Assembly (NCBI RefSeq): GCF_004771005.1 | Contig: NZ_RQHV01000061.1 | Coordinates: 248,001 to 312,000, forward strand | Source of the DNA: Leptospira ilyithenensis | Lineage (GTDB): Bacteria; Spirochaetota; Leptospiria; Leptospirales; Leptospiraceae | Reading direction: 5' to 3' | DNA length: 64,000 nt | Part shown: piece after piece, positions 55,901-64,000 of the stretch | Numbering within the stretch: position 1 is the stretch's first letter | Layout: each line of letters begins with the position of its first letter | Translations under genes and position numbers: made by a program | Notes under the pieces: model-generated | Databases searched by the model: none | What the model was told of the DNA's origin: nothing | Seen by the model: the letters and a program-made list of their open reading frames with translations, nothing else

Positions 55901-57255
55901 GGTTTTCCCTTAATACTACTTTGGATTGGTAAAAATAATTCGGCAATAACGCATAGGCAGGTTTCTTCCGAAGTATGGTCAGTTGCATTTCTTATGAAAA
56001 ACATTCCATGATGTTTATTTGCGATATAATCAACGATGGTTAGGCCCAACCCCAAACTGAAAGGTTCGTCTTCGTGGACTTCTTCTACGGGAGGATGGAC
56101 TCTAAAGAAAGGTAAAATCAGATTTTTTTGAATATCGGTCGGGATATTTCCATAGCTGTCATCAATGATTTTGTTTTTTATGGATAAACAAAAATAACCT
56201 TCCGCCAGAGTGACAAATACGTCTATATTTGAGTTAGGTGGTGAATATTTGATCGCATTTAACAATAGTTCCTTTAATACGATTTTTAATGAGGAAATAT
56301 CGGCGGATAAAGTCATATTTCCTTTAAAAATAGGCATATTCATTTTTAAGCCCTTGTTGTGTATATGAGTTTCCAGTTGGGAGGTGATGTTCGGAATCTC
56401 TTGGATTATCTCTGACGATCGGATCGGCAATAAATGAAATTTTTTATCCAATTGTAAAACAGCATGTTCCAAACCCCGTATCATGGATTTTGTATGATGA
56501 TTGTTTTCCAAGAGTAGGTCGAAAAGTTCCTTGTCTATCTTATAGTAACCGTTTTCCGAAGGAGTCAGCATGGACTTTATGGAGTCGATGATAGTTGTCA
56601 TGGATCCGAAACCGGAACCTTGGGATAAAGTTGTTTTCAAATTGAAGATGGAATTCATCTCAATGGAATTATTGGAAGTTTTTCTGGAAGTCTCTTTGTA
56701 ATTGAGCCATTCCAATTGATCTCTGAGCTCTTTGCTTTCATCCAATAACAATCTTTTTTCAATATTTCGCAAATATCTGTATTCCAGCGATTGTTCCAGA
56801 GTTTGCCTGAACAATTCCATATTGAGTGGCTTTATAATATAATCATAAACTCCCATCCGCATAATCTCTATAATCTGTTCGGAACCGTCCAGTGCGGTTT
56901 GTACTAAAATGACCGAGTCAGGGATTTTTTCTTTTATGATTTTGATGAATGTTTTTCCATCCATAACAGGCATCATAAGATCCACTAAAAAAACACTGAA
57001 TGCCTCTTTCGCGCAGAGATCCAATGCCTCTTGACCGTTATTTGCAATTTTATAGGCTACTTGCATTTGGTCGCAGATACCCGCAAGAAGCATTTGGTTT
57101 TCTTCCAAATCTTCAACTATCAATATAGGAAGATTCGGTCGCCTTCTTAACGAGGTTATCTTTTTTCCTTTTGTAGGAGAGAAGAATATATCATGATTTT
57201 CTGAAGTCATCATTTGAATATCGGATATACTATTCGACAGCAGATGATGAATCAA
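55897..57255 (-). CDS. Receiver-HATPase protein lacking an obvious H box
   Basis: A 452-residue soluble protein with an N-terminal receiver (about residues 42-165; acceptor Asp92 in LVDLMMPVMDG, Lys in YIIKPLN), a helical linker, and a C-terminal histidine-kinase ATPase domain with LKELLLNAIKYSPPNSN (N box) and FSLGLGLTIVDYIA (G box). No HisKA-type H-E-x-x-T-P motif is seen; the helical middle has NNHHTKSMIRGLEHAV, whose histidines could serve. It may phosphorylate another protein or the STAS protein nearby. The start is uncertain: the frame opens with TTG at 57255, an AGGA box sits too close, and ATG codons near 57213 are alternatives. Confidence 0.85.
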   Translation of the reverse strand: MIHHLLSNSISDIQMMTSENHDIFFSPTKGKKITSLRRRPNLPILIVEDLEENQMLLAGICDQMQVAYKIANNGQEALDLCAKEAFSVFLVDLMMPVMDGKTFIKIIKEKIPDSVILVQTALDGSEQIIEIMRMGVYDYIIKPLNMELFRQTLEQSLEYRYLRNIEKRLLLDESKELRDQLEWLNYKETSRKTSNNSIEMNSIFNLKTTLSQGSGFGSMTTIIDSIKSMLTPSENGYYKIDKELFDLLLENNHHTKSMIRGLEHAVLQLDKKFHLLPIRSSEIIQEIPNITSQLETHIHNKGLKMNMPIFKGNMTLSADISSLKIVLKELLLNAIKYSPPNSNIDVFVTLAEGYFCLSIKNKIIDDSYGNIPTDIQKNLILPFFRVHPPVEEVHEDEPFSLGLGLTIVDYIANKHHGMFFIRNATDHTSEETCLCVIAELFLPIQSSIKGKP

Positions 57256-57279
57256 TTCCTTTCCCGATTCTTTGTGATA

Positions 57280-59817
57280 TTATTTGGTGTTTGGTAAAAT
57301 CACCTTAAAACTGGAACCCTTTCCCAGTTCACTTTGCACTTCGATTTGTCCGCCTAGTAGTTCCACGAACTTTTTTGTAATGGTAAGTCCAAGTCCGGTT
57401 CCTTGAATTTCTGATTTATCAACGTTTGGGAGTCTTGTAAAACTCTCGAATAACATCTCTTGCTGATTTTTGGAAATACCATTGCCTTGGTCCGTTACAG
57501 TCACTTCAAAATGATTTTCAGAAGTCTTATACGATACGGTCACGATGGAATCGGAAGGAGAGTATTTTACCGCATTGGAAAGTATGTTTACTAGGATTTG
57601 AGTGAGTTTTTGGGAATCTGTTCTTATTTTTTGAATGTCTATGTCTCCTTCTGAGATTCTGATTTGGATGTTGTTCTCGTTGGCTAGGGGAATCATCATT
57701 CCTATAACGGATTTGACTGTTTCTTGTAAATTAACCTGTGCTATCTGGATTGGCATTTTGCCTGCTTCGATTTTGGAAAGATCCAAAATTCCATTGATGA
57801 TTTTAAGTAGGCCATTGCCCGAACCGTGAATATAATCCAAATACTTTTTCCCCAAAGAATCCGATTCAGGAATTTGAATCAATTGGGTGAAACCTATAAT
57901 GGAATTTAGCGGAGTTCGGAGCTCATGACTCATGCGAGCTAAAAAATCCGATTTCAACTTATTCGCCGACTCTGCTAAATCCTTCGCTCGCATCAAATCA
58001 CTGGTTCTTTCTTTTACCAGATCTTCCAAATGGGATTGGTATTTGTTCAACTCTTCCGCATTGATCTTTCTTTCCAAATAATGGCCGATCCAAGTTGTTA
58101 CAGTTCGATAAAGCAGAATGTCTTCTTCGTCAAAGTCGAATTGAGTGTTGGATTTTTCCCAACCTAAAACCCCGAAGAACTCCCCTTTGATCACTATGGG
58201 GAATAACAATAAAAAACTGACTCCTCTTTCAAAATACCATTGTTCCTTTTCTGAAAAACTTTCCATTTTTCCCGAAACGATCTTTCCATCAAACAAAAGT
58301 TTGACCCAACGTTCCAAATTATGGTTTTCCCAACTTTCTTCAATGAAGAGACTTCTGTAACCGAGATAGGTATGGGATTTATTTTCTTCCAGCATTTGAA
58401 CGAATAGATTTTCATTTTTATCATTCCATTCGTGTTTTAATAGAAAAACGGATTCCATTTCCGTAAAAATCAAGAGCTGATTCAATGCTTGAGATAGGGT
58501 TTCATAATCAGTGTTAGGTTGATTTAGGATTTGGGAAGCAGCTGCTACTCCGATTTCAAAACGAAGTCTTCTCGCCATTTCCGTATCTTGTTTCTTCTTT
58601 TCCGTGATATCACGAAGTATAGTTAAGGTATGGGTTATGTTTCCGCTAGGATCCCGAATTACTGAGATATTGATCAGACAATCAAACGGCTTGCCGGACT
58701 TTGTATAGCCTATGATTTCTTTCCCCACGCTTTCTCCTCTTTGGATGATTTCTTTGAACTCTTCTATGATTACCAGATCGCACTTTCCAACGAGCAAGGT
58801 TACCTTTTGACCCAATAGTTCCGTTAATGAATAACCTGTTAGTTTGATAAAACTCGGATTTGCAAATACGATTTTAATATCGATCGTTTCTTTCGAATAT
58901 GTGGATATTAAAACCGCTTCCGAAGTCTGGTAATAGATGGATTCGAATATCAGTAATTGTTTTTGGGTTTGATATCTGTCAATGTAGGATTCTAATAAAA
59001 ATTTAAGCTTATACAAATCATCATTCTCTTCTTCCCAGTAGGATTTGATATTAGAGAAAAAAACATAACCGCTCCACAAATTGCCGAAATAGATGGGAAA
59101 ATAAAGATCCGCCTGATCATCTTGTTTTTCCCAATGCAGAATATGAGGATTCTTTTCTTCAAACAGACTTTGAATTTTGGAAAAAGGAATTTGTTCTTTT
59201 ATATAAGGATTTCCGATTTTAAAAAATTGAACCCAATCTTTCTCAATTTGTTCTCCCTCTCCGAATTCGTCGGGAAAAATAATTCCCTTTTTTCCCATAT
59301 AAACGACGTTTTCCGCTTCCATTGTCTTCCAAAGCATAAGAAGTATTCTTCTTAAAATTGCGGGACCGTTGCGAAGATCGGAAATGCTCGCGTTTATATT
59401 ATTGAGAGTGGATTGAAATTTAAGTTTACGTTCTTTTTTTCGTTTTTCTTCCTCTTCATTTGTTCTATCAGTCAGGATACAGGAAAAAACAAATGAAGTA
59501 TCATCCGAAAGGGGAGGAATTAGAAATAGAGCATATTCTAATGATATTGCTTTGCCTGATCTTTGTATTGCAAATACACCAGATTCTTTTCGGTTTATTC
59601 TTAGAGTAGGCCTGATGATATTGGGAAGAAGATCCGTATTTAAAAAATGATCCGCTTGTTCGTTTTGAAAAAGAATCTTATGGGAATTGTCGTTCGACGA
59701 AAATCTCCCGATGACGACTCCTTGTCCTATGTTCTCAAGAGTTTCGTATGCGAGTAATAGTTTGTCGATTTTGTCTGTTTTCTCCGAAGAAAATGGATCT
59801 AACGAAGAAGAAGACAC
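57280..59817 (-). CDS. PAS/GAF sensor histidine kinase
   Basis: An 845-residue cytoplasmic sensor kinase. Domain order as read: N-terminal PAS-like region (about 20-125), GAF-like (about 145-275), PAS (about 285-400, with YQTSEAVLIST and FIKLTGYSLTELLGQ), GAF (about 415-590), a coiled coil, then HisKA with ARMSHELRTPLNSIIGF (His near 630) and HATPase with LVNILSNAVKYSP and GTGLGLTITKKFVELLGG. No membrane helices. The GTG start follows a TTAGG box that overlaps the ispH stop. It precedes the receiver-HATPase and cheY genes, so it may phosphorylate one of those receivers. Confidence 0.9.
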   Translation of the reverse strand: MSSSSLDPFSSEKTDKIDKLLLAYETLENIGQGVVIGRFSSNDNSHKILFQNEQADHFLNTDLLPNIIRPTLRINRKESGVFAIQRSGKAISLEYALFLIPPLSDDTSFVFSCILTDRTNEEEEKRKKERKLKFQSTLNNINASISDLRNGPAILRRILLMLWKTMEAENVVYMGKKGIIFPDEFGEGEQIEKDWVQFFKIGNPYIKEQIPFSKIQSLFEEKNPHILHWEKQDDQADLYFPIYFGNLWSGYVFFSNIKSYWEEENDDLYKLKFLLESYIDRYQTQKQLLIFESIYYQTSEAVLISTYSKETIDIKIVFANPSFIKLTGYSLTELLGQKVTLLVGKCDLVIIEEFKEIIQRGESVGKEIIGYTKSGKPFDCLINISVIRDPSGNITHTLTILRDITEKKKQDTEMARRLRFEIGVAAASQILNQPNTDYETLSQALNQLLIFTEMESVFLLKHEWNDKNENLFVQMLEENKSHTYLGYRSLFIEESWENHNLERWVKLLFDGKIVSGKMESFSEKEQWYFERGVSFLLLFPIVIKGEFFGVLGWEKSNTQFDFDEEDILLYRTVTTWIGHYLERKINAEELNKYQSHLEDLVKERTSDLMRAKDLAESANKLKSDFLARMSHELRTPLNSIIGFTQLIQIPESDSLGKKYLDYIHGSGNGLLKIINGILDLSKIEAGKMPIQIAQVNLQETVKSVIGMMIPLANENNIQIRISEGDIDIQKIRTDSQKLTQILVNILSNAVKYSPSDSIVTVSYKTSENHFEVTVTDQGNGISKNQQEMLFESFTRLPNVDKSEIQGTGLGLTITKKFVELLGGQIEVQSELGKGSSFKVILPNTK

Positions 59818-59825
59818 AATTTTAC

Positions 59826-60773
59826 CTAATACTGTGTTAATTTTTCTTTTGGGAGTTTGAAATTCATCGTGTCTTCCCGACTGTCCGGGTAAAGGGAGAC
59901 CTTCGCTTCCGGAAAATGAACTAATAATTCCTGAACGATCTCATCCACTAAAATCTGAGGGCTGGACGCACCGGCAGTGATTCCCAAAATTTTGATTCCG
60001 TTTGTTTTTATATGTTCCGGATTTACATCTTGTTTGTCTGTGATTCTGTAAGAAGCCGGTTTTGTTTTTTGAGCCAATTGTAGCAAACGAACGGAATTTG
60101 AAGAATTTGCGGAACCTATCACAAGCATGGCGTCGACAGACTCGATCATGCTTGATACCGCTTCCTGTCTTTCCGTAGTAGCATAACAAATATCATCTTT
60201 CTGCGGATGTTCCACAAATGGAAAAACTTCTTCGATTTTTTTGATTATACTTTTCGTATCTTTTACGGAAAGGGTGGTTTGCATCAAATAAGTGAGTGGT
60301 TTGTCCTCTTTGATCCGATCTTTCAAAGATTCTACGTCTTCTTCCGTTTCTACGAGAAACATATTCGCTTCACCCATAGTTCCTATGGCCTCGTCGTGAC
60401 CTTTGTGCCCGATATAGATGATATGGTGGCTGTCTTTGATATTGCGCGCCTTTCTATGGACGCGGGTGACCAAAGGGCAGGTGGCATCCCCGATTCGCAT
60501 TTTACGGCTTTGTGCTTCATTCACTACCTCGGGAGAAACTCCATGAGCGGAAAAAATGACAGTCGCACCGTTCGGGGCCTCGGAAAGTTCATCTATGAAT
60601 TGAATTCCCCTTTTTTTCATGTCTTCCACCACTCTTTGGTTGTGGACGATTTCCTTTCTTACATAAAGAGGGGCCTCGGGATTTTCCGCGTAAACAGTTT
60701 CTACGAAGGAAATTGCATATTTTACGCCGGCACAGAATCCGCGTGGGTTTGCCAAATAGATCGTTTCTAACAA
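59826..60773 (-). CDS. ispH: 4-hydroxy-3-methylbut-2-enyl diphosphate reductase
   Basis: IspH carries out the last step of the MEP pathway, making IPP and DMAPP with a [4Fe-4S] cluster. The cluster Cys residues are Cys14 in NPRGFCAGVKYA, one in GDATCPLVTRVHRK near 98, and one in DDICYATTERQ near 195. Conserved HxxxH/E segments (AHGVSPE, GHKGHDEAIG) are present. The 315-residue length is standard. It is the first gene upstream of the sensory and chemotaxis operon, with only eight bases to the next start, which is unusual for a metabolic gene. Confidence 0.96.
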   Translation of the reverse strand: MLETIYLANPRGFCAGVKYAISFVETVYAENPEAPLYVRKEIVHNQRVVEDMKKRGIQFIDELSEAPNGATVIFSAHGVSPEVVNEAQSRKMRIGDATCPLVTRVHRKARNIKDSHHIIYIGHKGHDEAIGTMGEANMFLVETEEDVESLKDRIKEDKPLTYLMQTTLSVKDTKSIIKKIEEVFPFVEHPQKDDICYATTERQEAVSSMIESVDAMLVIGSANSSNSVRLLQLAQKTKPASYRITDKQDVNPEHIKTNGIKILGITAGASSPQILVDEIVQELLVHFPEAKVSLYPDSREDTMNFKLPKEKLTQY

Positions 60774-61864
<1,091 letters not shown>

Positions 61865-61880
61865 TAGGATAAGAGAAGCT

Positions 61881-61925
61881 AGTCGAAGGGCAGGTGGTTG
61901 GGGCCTTTCGACTGTTTCTCGATTT
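61881..61925 (+). terminator. Probable flaB terminator
   Basis: AGTCGAA (61881-61887) pairs with TTCGACT (61907-61913), extended by GG/CC after a bulge, and is followed by GTTTCTCGATTTTC. It lies between convergent flaB and the LpxR-like gene. Confidence 0.6.
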
Positions 61926-61926
61926 T

Positions 61927-63375
61927 CTAGAACTTAGTACCCAACTGAATGCCCATATATCGGTGATACGGCGATAGCCCGCTCCCTGCAATATACTCCA
62001 AAGACGAAACTTCCAATCCTACTTGAAAAAACCAATCCGGTGTCTGATAAACGAATCCCGTAGAAAACTTTCCTTGGACCCTTCTCAAGGGAACACTGTA
62101 AGTCTTACTGGCATTTGTTTCATTGTACAACAATAAGGCGGTAATAAGCATACTATCATTTCCCGAGGCCTCGTTCGAATTCAGATACCTATAGGCTAAA
62201 ATTTTCGAATAGGGCGAAACTCCTTTGGTTGGATTCCGATAGAGGGTATCGTATACGAAGTATTCTACGCCGGAGTAGTTGGAAAGATTGGAATTCGGCT
62301 CGTTTAAGTTTTGCAAGAGAAGCAATTTTAATCCTTCATTGGGAACAGGAGCTCCGTTGAAGATGGAATTGAAGATTAGAAAGTTCAATGCCAGAGGCGC
62401 ATCGGATGGAACGAGAGTTTGATAAGCCCCGAATCTGGTCAGCGTATTGTAAGCTCTTTCGTCTCCGATCGAATTATATAGCGGATCTCCTATAAAAATG
62501 GTTCTGCCTCCGGTAAGATAGACGGATGTGCTGCCGTCTTCTTCGATTGTTGCCGAAAAATTATTGTTTCCACTTCCACCTAATGTAGAGTTGACGAATT
62601 GGCTTTTTACCGCTGGTTTTAGATAAAAATAATATTCCGTTTCTTCCACCGGATAAGAAGGAGTCGGATCGTAAATATTCATCCCTTGTGCTACGGGAGA
62701 GCGGACATGACCGAAACGAAAAACAGGACCTAGGGATACCGAAGTATCCGGATTTCCCAGTTTGATTGTTGTTTGGATTCCCAGATAAGGATTCCAAAAA
62801 TATTTATAATCCAGATTTACCTGAAATAAATTTCTATTTAGTAATTGGCGGTCCCATCCTTGAGGTAGTGGAGAATTTGTTAGGCGGTGGATACCTGCTT
62901 GTGCAGATTTTCCCCGTACATTCGGACCCATGGAACCGATTGCCATTTCGATGGAAAATGCACTCCGATCCCAAAAATAACCTGCAATCGAGGAAACCAT
63001 CGCATTTGCAGAATAAGGCCGTTCTCCGTAAGGTGCATCGGAAGAATATAAATTCGAGGGAGTATAAAGAGAGTGTGTCAAAGATAATCCGGAATATTCC
63101 GCTGTTTTTTTTTCGAACTTGGGAATGATTTTTTCCAAACCTTGGAGAACTAAGTTTGCGGGAAAATATGTTTTTCCATAAAGCCCGTATTCCAAGCGGA
63201 TGCCGTTTGTATATTCTCTGTCTGAAAAAAGAAACACGTCATTCTCCCAGCTGAATTTCAGAATCTGTATATTAGTTTGTTTTGTTTTTGAAATATCTTC
63301 AGCTGAAAGAGATGGAAAATAAAAAAAGCAAATCGAAGATAATAGAAAAAAAAATTTCAGATGGTAAAGATTCAT
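61927..63375 (-). CDS. LpxR-like outer-membrane protein (DUF2219)
   Basis: A 482-residue outer-membrane beta-barrel with signal peptide (FFFLLSSICFFYFPSLSA, cut before EDI) and a C-terminal aromatic strand ending YHRYMGIQLGTKF. The family signature WENDVFLFSDREYTNGIRLEY (key END...DREYTNG) gives Asn45 and Asp46, equivalents of the Salmonella LpxR active-site Asn and Asp; His164 in AGIHRL may be the catalytic His. Salmonella LpxR removes the 3'-acyloxyacyl group of lipid A. A segment of about 130 residues in the middle (from about 270) is longer than in LpxR and not recognised. The actual substrate in this organism is uncertain. Confidence 0.82.
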   Translation of the reverse strand: MNLYHLKFFFLLSSICFFYFPSLSAEDISKTKQTNIQILKFSWENDVFLFSDREYTNGIRLEYGLYGKTYFPANLVLQGLEKIIPKFEKKTAEYSGLSLTHSLYTPSNLYSSDAPYGERPYSANAMVSSIAGYFWDRSAFSIEMAIGSMGPNVRGKSAQAGIHRLTNSPLPQGWDRQLLNRNLFQVNLDYKYFWNPYLGIQTTIKLGNPDTSVSLGPVFRFGHVRSPVAQGMNIYDPTPSYPVEETEYYFYLKPAVKSQFVNSTLGGSGNNNFSATIEEDGSTSVYLTGGRTIFIGDPLYNSIGDERAYNTLTRFGAYQTLVPSDAPLALNFLIFNSIFNGAPVPNEGLKLLLLQNLNEPNSNLSNYSGVEYFVYDTLYRNPTKGVSPYSKILAYRYLNSNEASGNDSMLITALLLYNETNASKTYSVPLRRVQGKFSTGFVYQTPDWFFQVGLEVSSLEYIAGSGLSPYHRYMGIQLGTKF

Positions 63376-63664
63376 TAAAAAGGATCAGGCACTTAAAATC
63401 TGTTTTGTATATAACATAGGCCAAGTCTTTTTCCGCTTCATTTCAAAAAATAAATTAGGAAACAGTATGAATGTAGCTTAAGAAAAAAGCAAAAATGGCG
63501 ATGTATTATTTAGATAGTAAATATCGCCGTACAGCTAAAAAGCCCGAAGCCAGACTCTTCGGGCTTTTTTGTAATGTTTCGCGGGTCGTTGTATTTGGTT
63601 CCGGATTTGGATTCTCCTGGATTGTTTTCGGTGCTTTTTGTTTTCTAGAAAATAGAAGATACCA
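63376..63664 (+). promoter_or_regulatory. Putative leader/attenuator or small RNA region before ilvA
   Basis: The 289-base divergent gap between the LpxR-like gene and ilvA holds an AT-rich promoter-like stretch (TGTATATAACAT near 63406), a tiny frame MNVA after an AGGAAA box (63470-63482 area), a second short frame from ATG near 63495, and the terminator at 63537-63570. The order leader, hairpin, terminator, biosynthetic gene resembles transcription attenuation, but no leader peptide rich in Ile or Thr codons is seen. Confidence 0.45.
63506..63570 (+). terminator. Rho-independent terminator upstream of ilvA, with preceding hairpin
   Basis: AGCCCGAAG (63541-63549) pairs with CTTCGGGCT (63557-63565), flanked by A and T runs; six T residues follow. 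Just before it GGCGAT (63498-63503 region) can pair with ATCGCC (63523-63528 region). There is no recognised gene upstream on this strand, so the terminator should end a leader transcript or small RNA. Confidence 0.85.
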
Positions 63665-64000
63665 ATGACCGCAAAACCAATCCCTTTGGACATAGACAGA
63701 GCTTATGAAGTGTTGAAGCCGATTGTGCTCAAAACACCTCTTCAATACCATCGCAAATCCTCTGAAAAATTCGACTGTGAAGTCTATATAAAACGGGAAG
63801 ACCTACAAGTCGTGCGCTCTTATAAAATCCGAGGCGCTTATCATTTGATTCAAAGTTTGAGCGAAGAAGAGAGAGTTCGCGGGATTGTGTGCGCGAGTGC
63901 CGGCAATCACGCGCAAGGTGTGGCATTCTCTTGTAAATTGTTGAATATCAAGTGCGTGATTTATATGCCTGCGATCACCCCTAAACAAAAAATCAATCAG
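63665..64000 (+). CDS. ilvA: Threonine ammonia-lyase (partial, cut by right edge)
   Basis: IlvA deaminates threonine to 2-oxobutanoate using pyridoxal phosphate. The 112 codons present match the N-terminal part of the enzyme: TPLQYH near residue 26, the PLP-lysine motif [12 protein letters not shown] (Lys in YKIRGA near 56) and [15 protein letters not shown] near 82-96. The frame is open at the right edge. The variant RSYKIRGA, rather than SFKIRGA, and a short N-terminus resemble the ilvA of Gram-positive and spirochete type. In some Leptospira isoleucine is made from pyruvate by the citramalate route, so this enzyme may be catabolic or supplementary; that is not shown here. Confidence 0.93.
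   Translation, partial: MTAKPIPLDIDRAYEVLKPIVLKTPLQYHRKSSEKFDCEVYIKREDLQVVRSYKIRGAYHLIQSLSEEERVRGIVCASAGNHAQGVAFSCKLLNIKCVIYMPAITPKQKINQ

Noticed and set aside
60207..60770. A 187-codon open frame antisense to ispH
   Set aside because: It lies wholly within ispH and its composition is that of a complement frame (rich in Phe, Arg and Ser).

Overview
The window is a spirochete chromosome segment, most likely from the genus Leptospira and probably a saprophytic or environmental lineage. The evidence is a roughly 40% GC composition judged by eye, a periplasmic-type FlaB flagellin, FliG, a compact chemotaxis operon, many small lipoproteins with spirochete-style lipoboxes, and several genes that look Leptospira-specific. 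There is no phage, insertion sequence, CRISPR array or obvious genomic island. Genes are densely packed and mostly housekeeping.

Layout. 1-3232 (minus): dihydrolipoyl dehydrogenase-like flavoprotein, tRNA hydroxylase TrhO and an ABC ATPase cut by the left edge. 3531-8741: DUF819 membrane protein; an SDR plus zinc-less alcohol dehydrogenase pair with a DoxX-like remnant, divergent from a LysR regulator across a 14-bp-arm palindrome; a secreted endonuclease I that seems to use a non-AUG start; and a shortened MAPEG protein. 8999-14118: glyoxalase II-like hydrolase, SerA, a lipoprotein, LysS and a YdcF-like protein. 14228-17692: tRNA-Leu, a large hairpin-rich non-coding block, a beta-propeller lipoprotein, PgsA and tRNA-Asp. 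17761-25375: FliG, pyruvate dehydrogenase E1a/E1b/E2, a degenerate HD-type protein, a small Ala-rich lipoprotein and Fbp. 26320-30637: the macromolecular synthesis operon rpsU-yqeY-dnaG-rpoD. 30746-40468: discoidin-like lipoprotein, GlpD, TyrS, polysaccharide deacetylase, LprI-like protein, RND pump, peptide deformylase and tRNA-Ala. 40541-43943: a partner-switching module (coiled coil, GAF-PP2C-HATPase phosphatase, STAS protein). 43992-48404: a two-gene acyl-CoA carboxylase. 48405-60773 (minus): ispH, two sensor/regulator proteins, cheY, a STAS protein, cheA, a twin-PAS chemoreceptor, cheW, cheD and cheB. 61016-64000: flaB, an LpxR-like outer-membrane protein and the start of ilvA behind a terminator.

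How the parts fit together. FlaB, FliG and the Che operon form the motility and chemotaxis apparatus; the STAS protein and the receiver-HATPase protein inside the che operon suggest a link between chemotaxis and partner switching. Pyruvate dehydrogenase, the carboxylase, GlpD and Fbp cover central carbon and lipid metabolism. No clearly new protein system was found. The least explained signals are non-coding: two dispersed structured repeat families (8834/11731 and 14370/16740), a terminator-bearing leader before ilvA, and a shared promoter pattern ahead of two tRNA genes.
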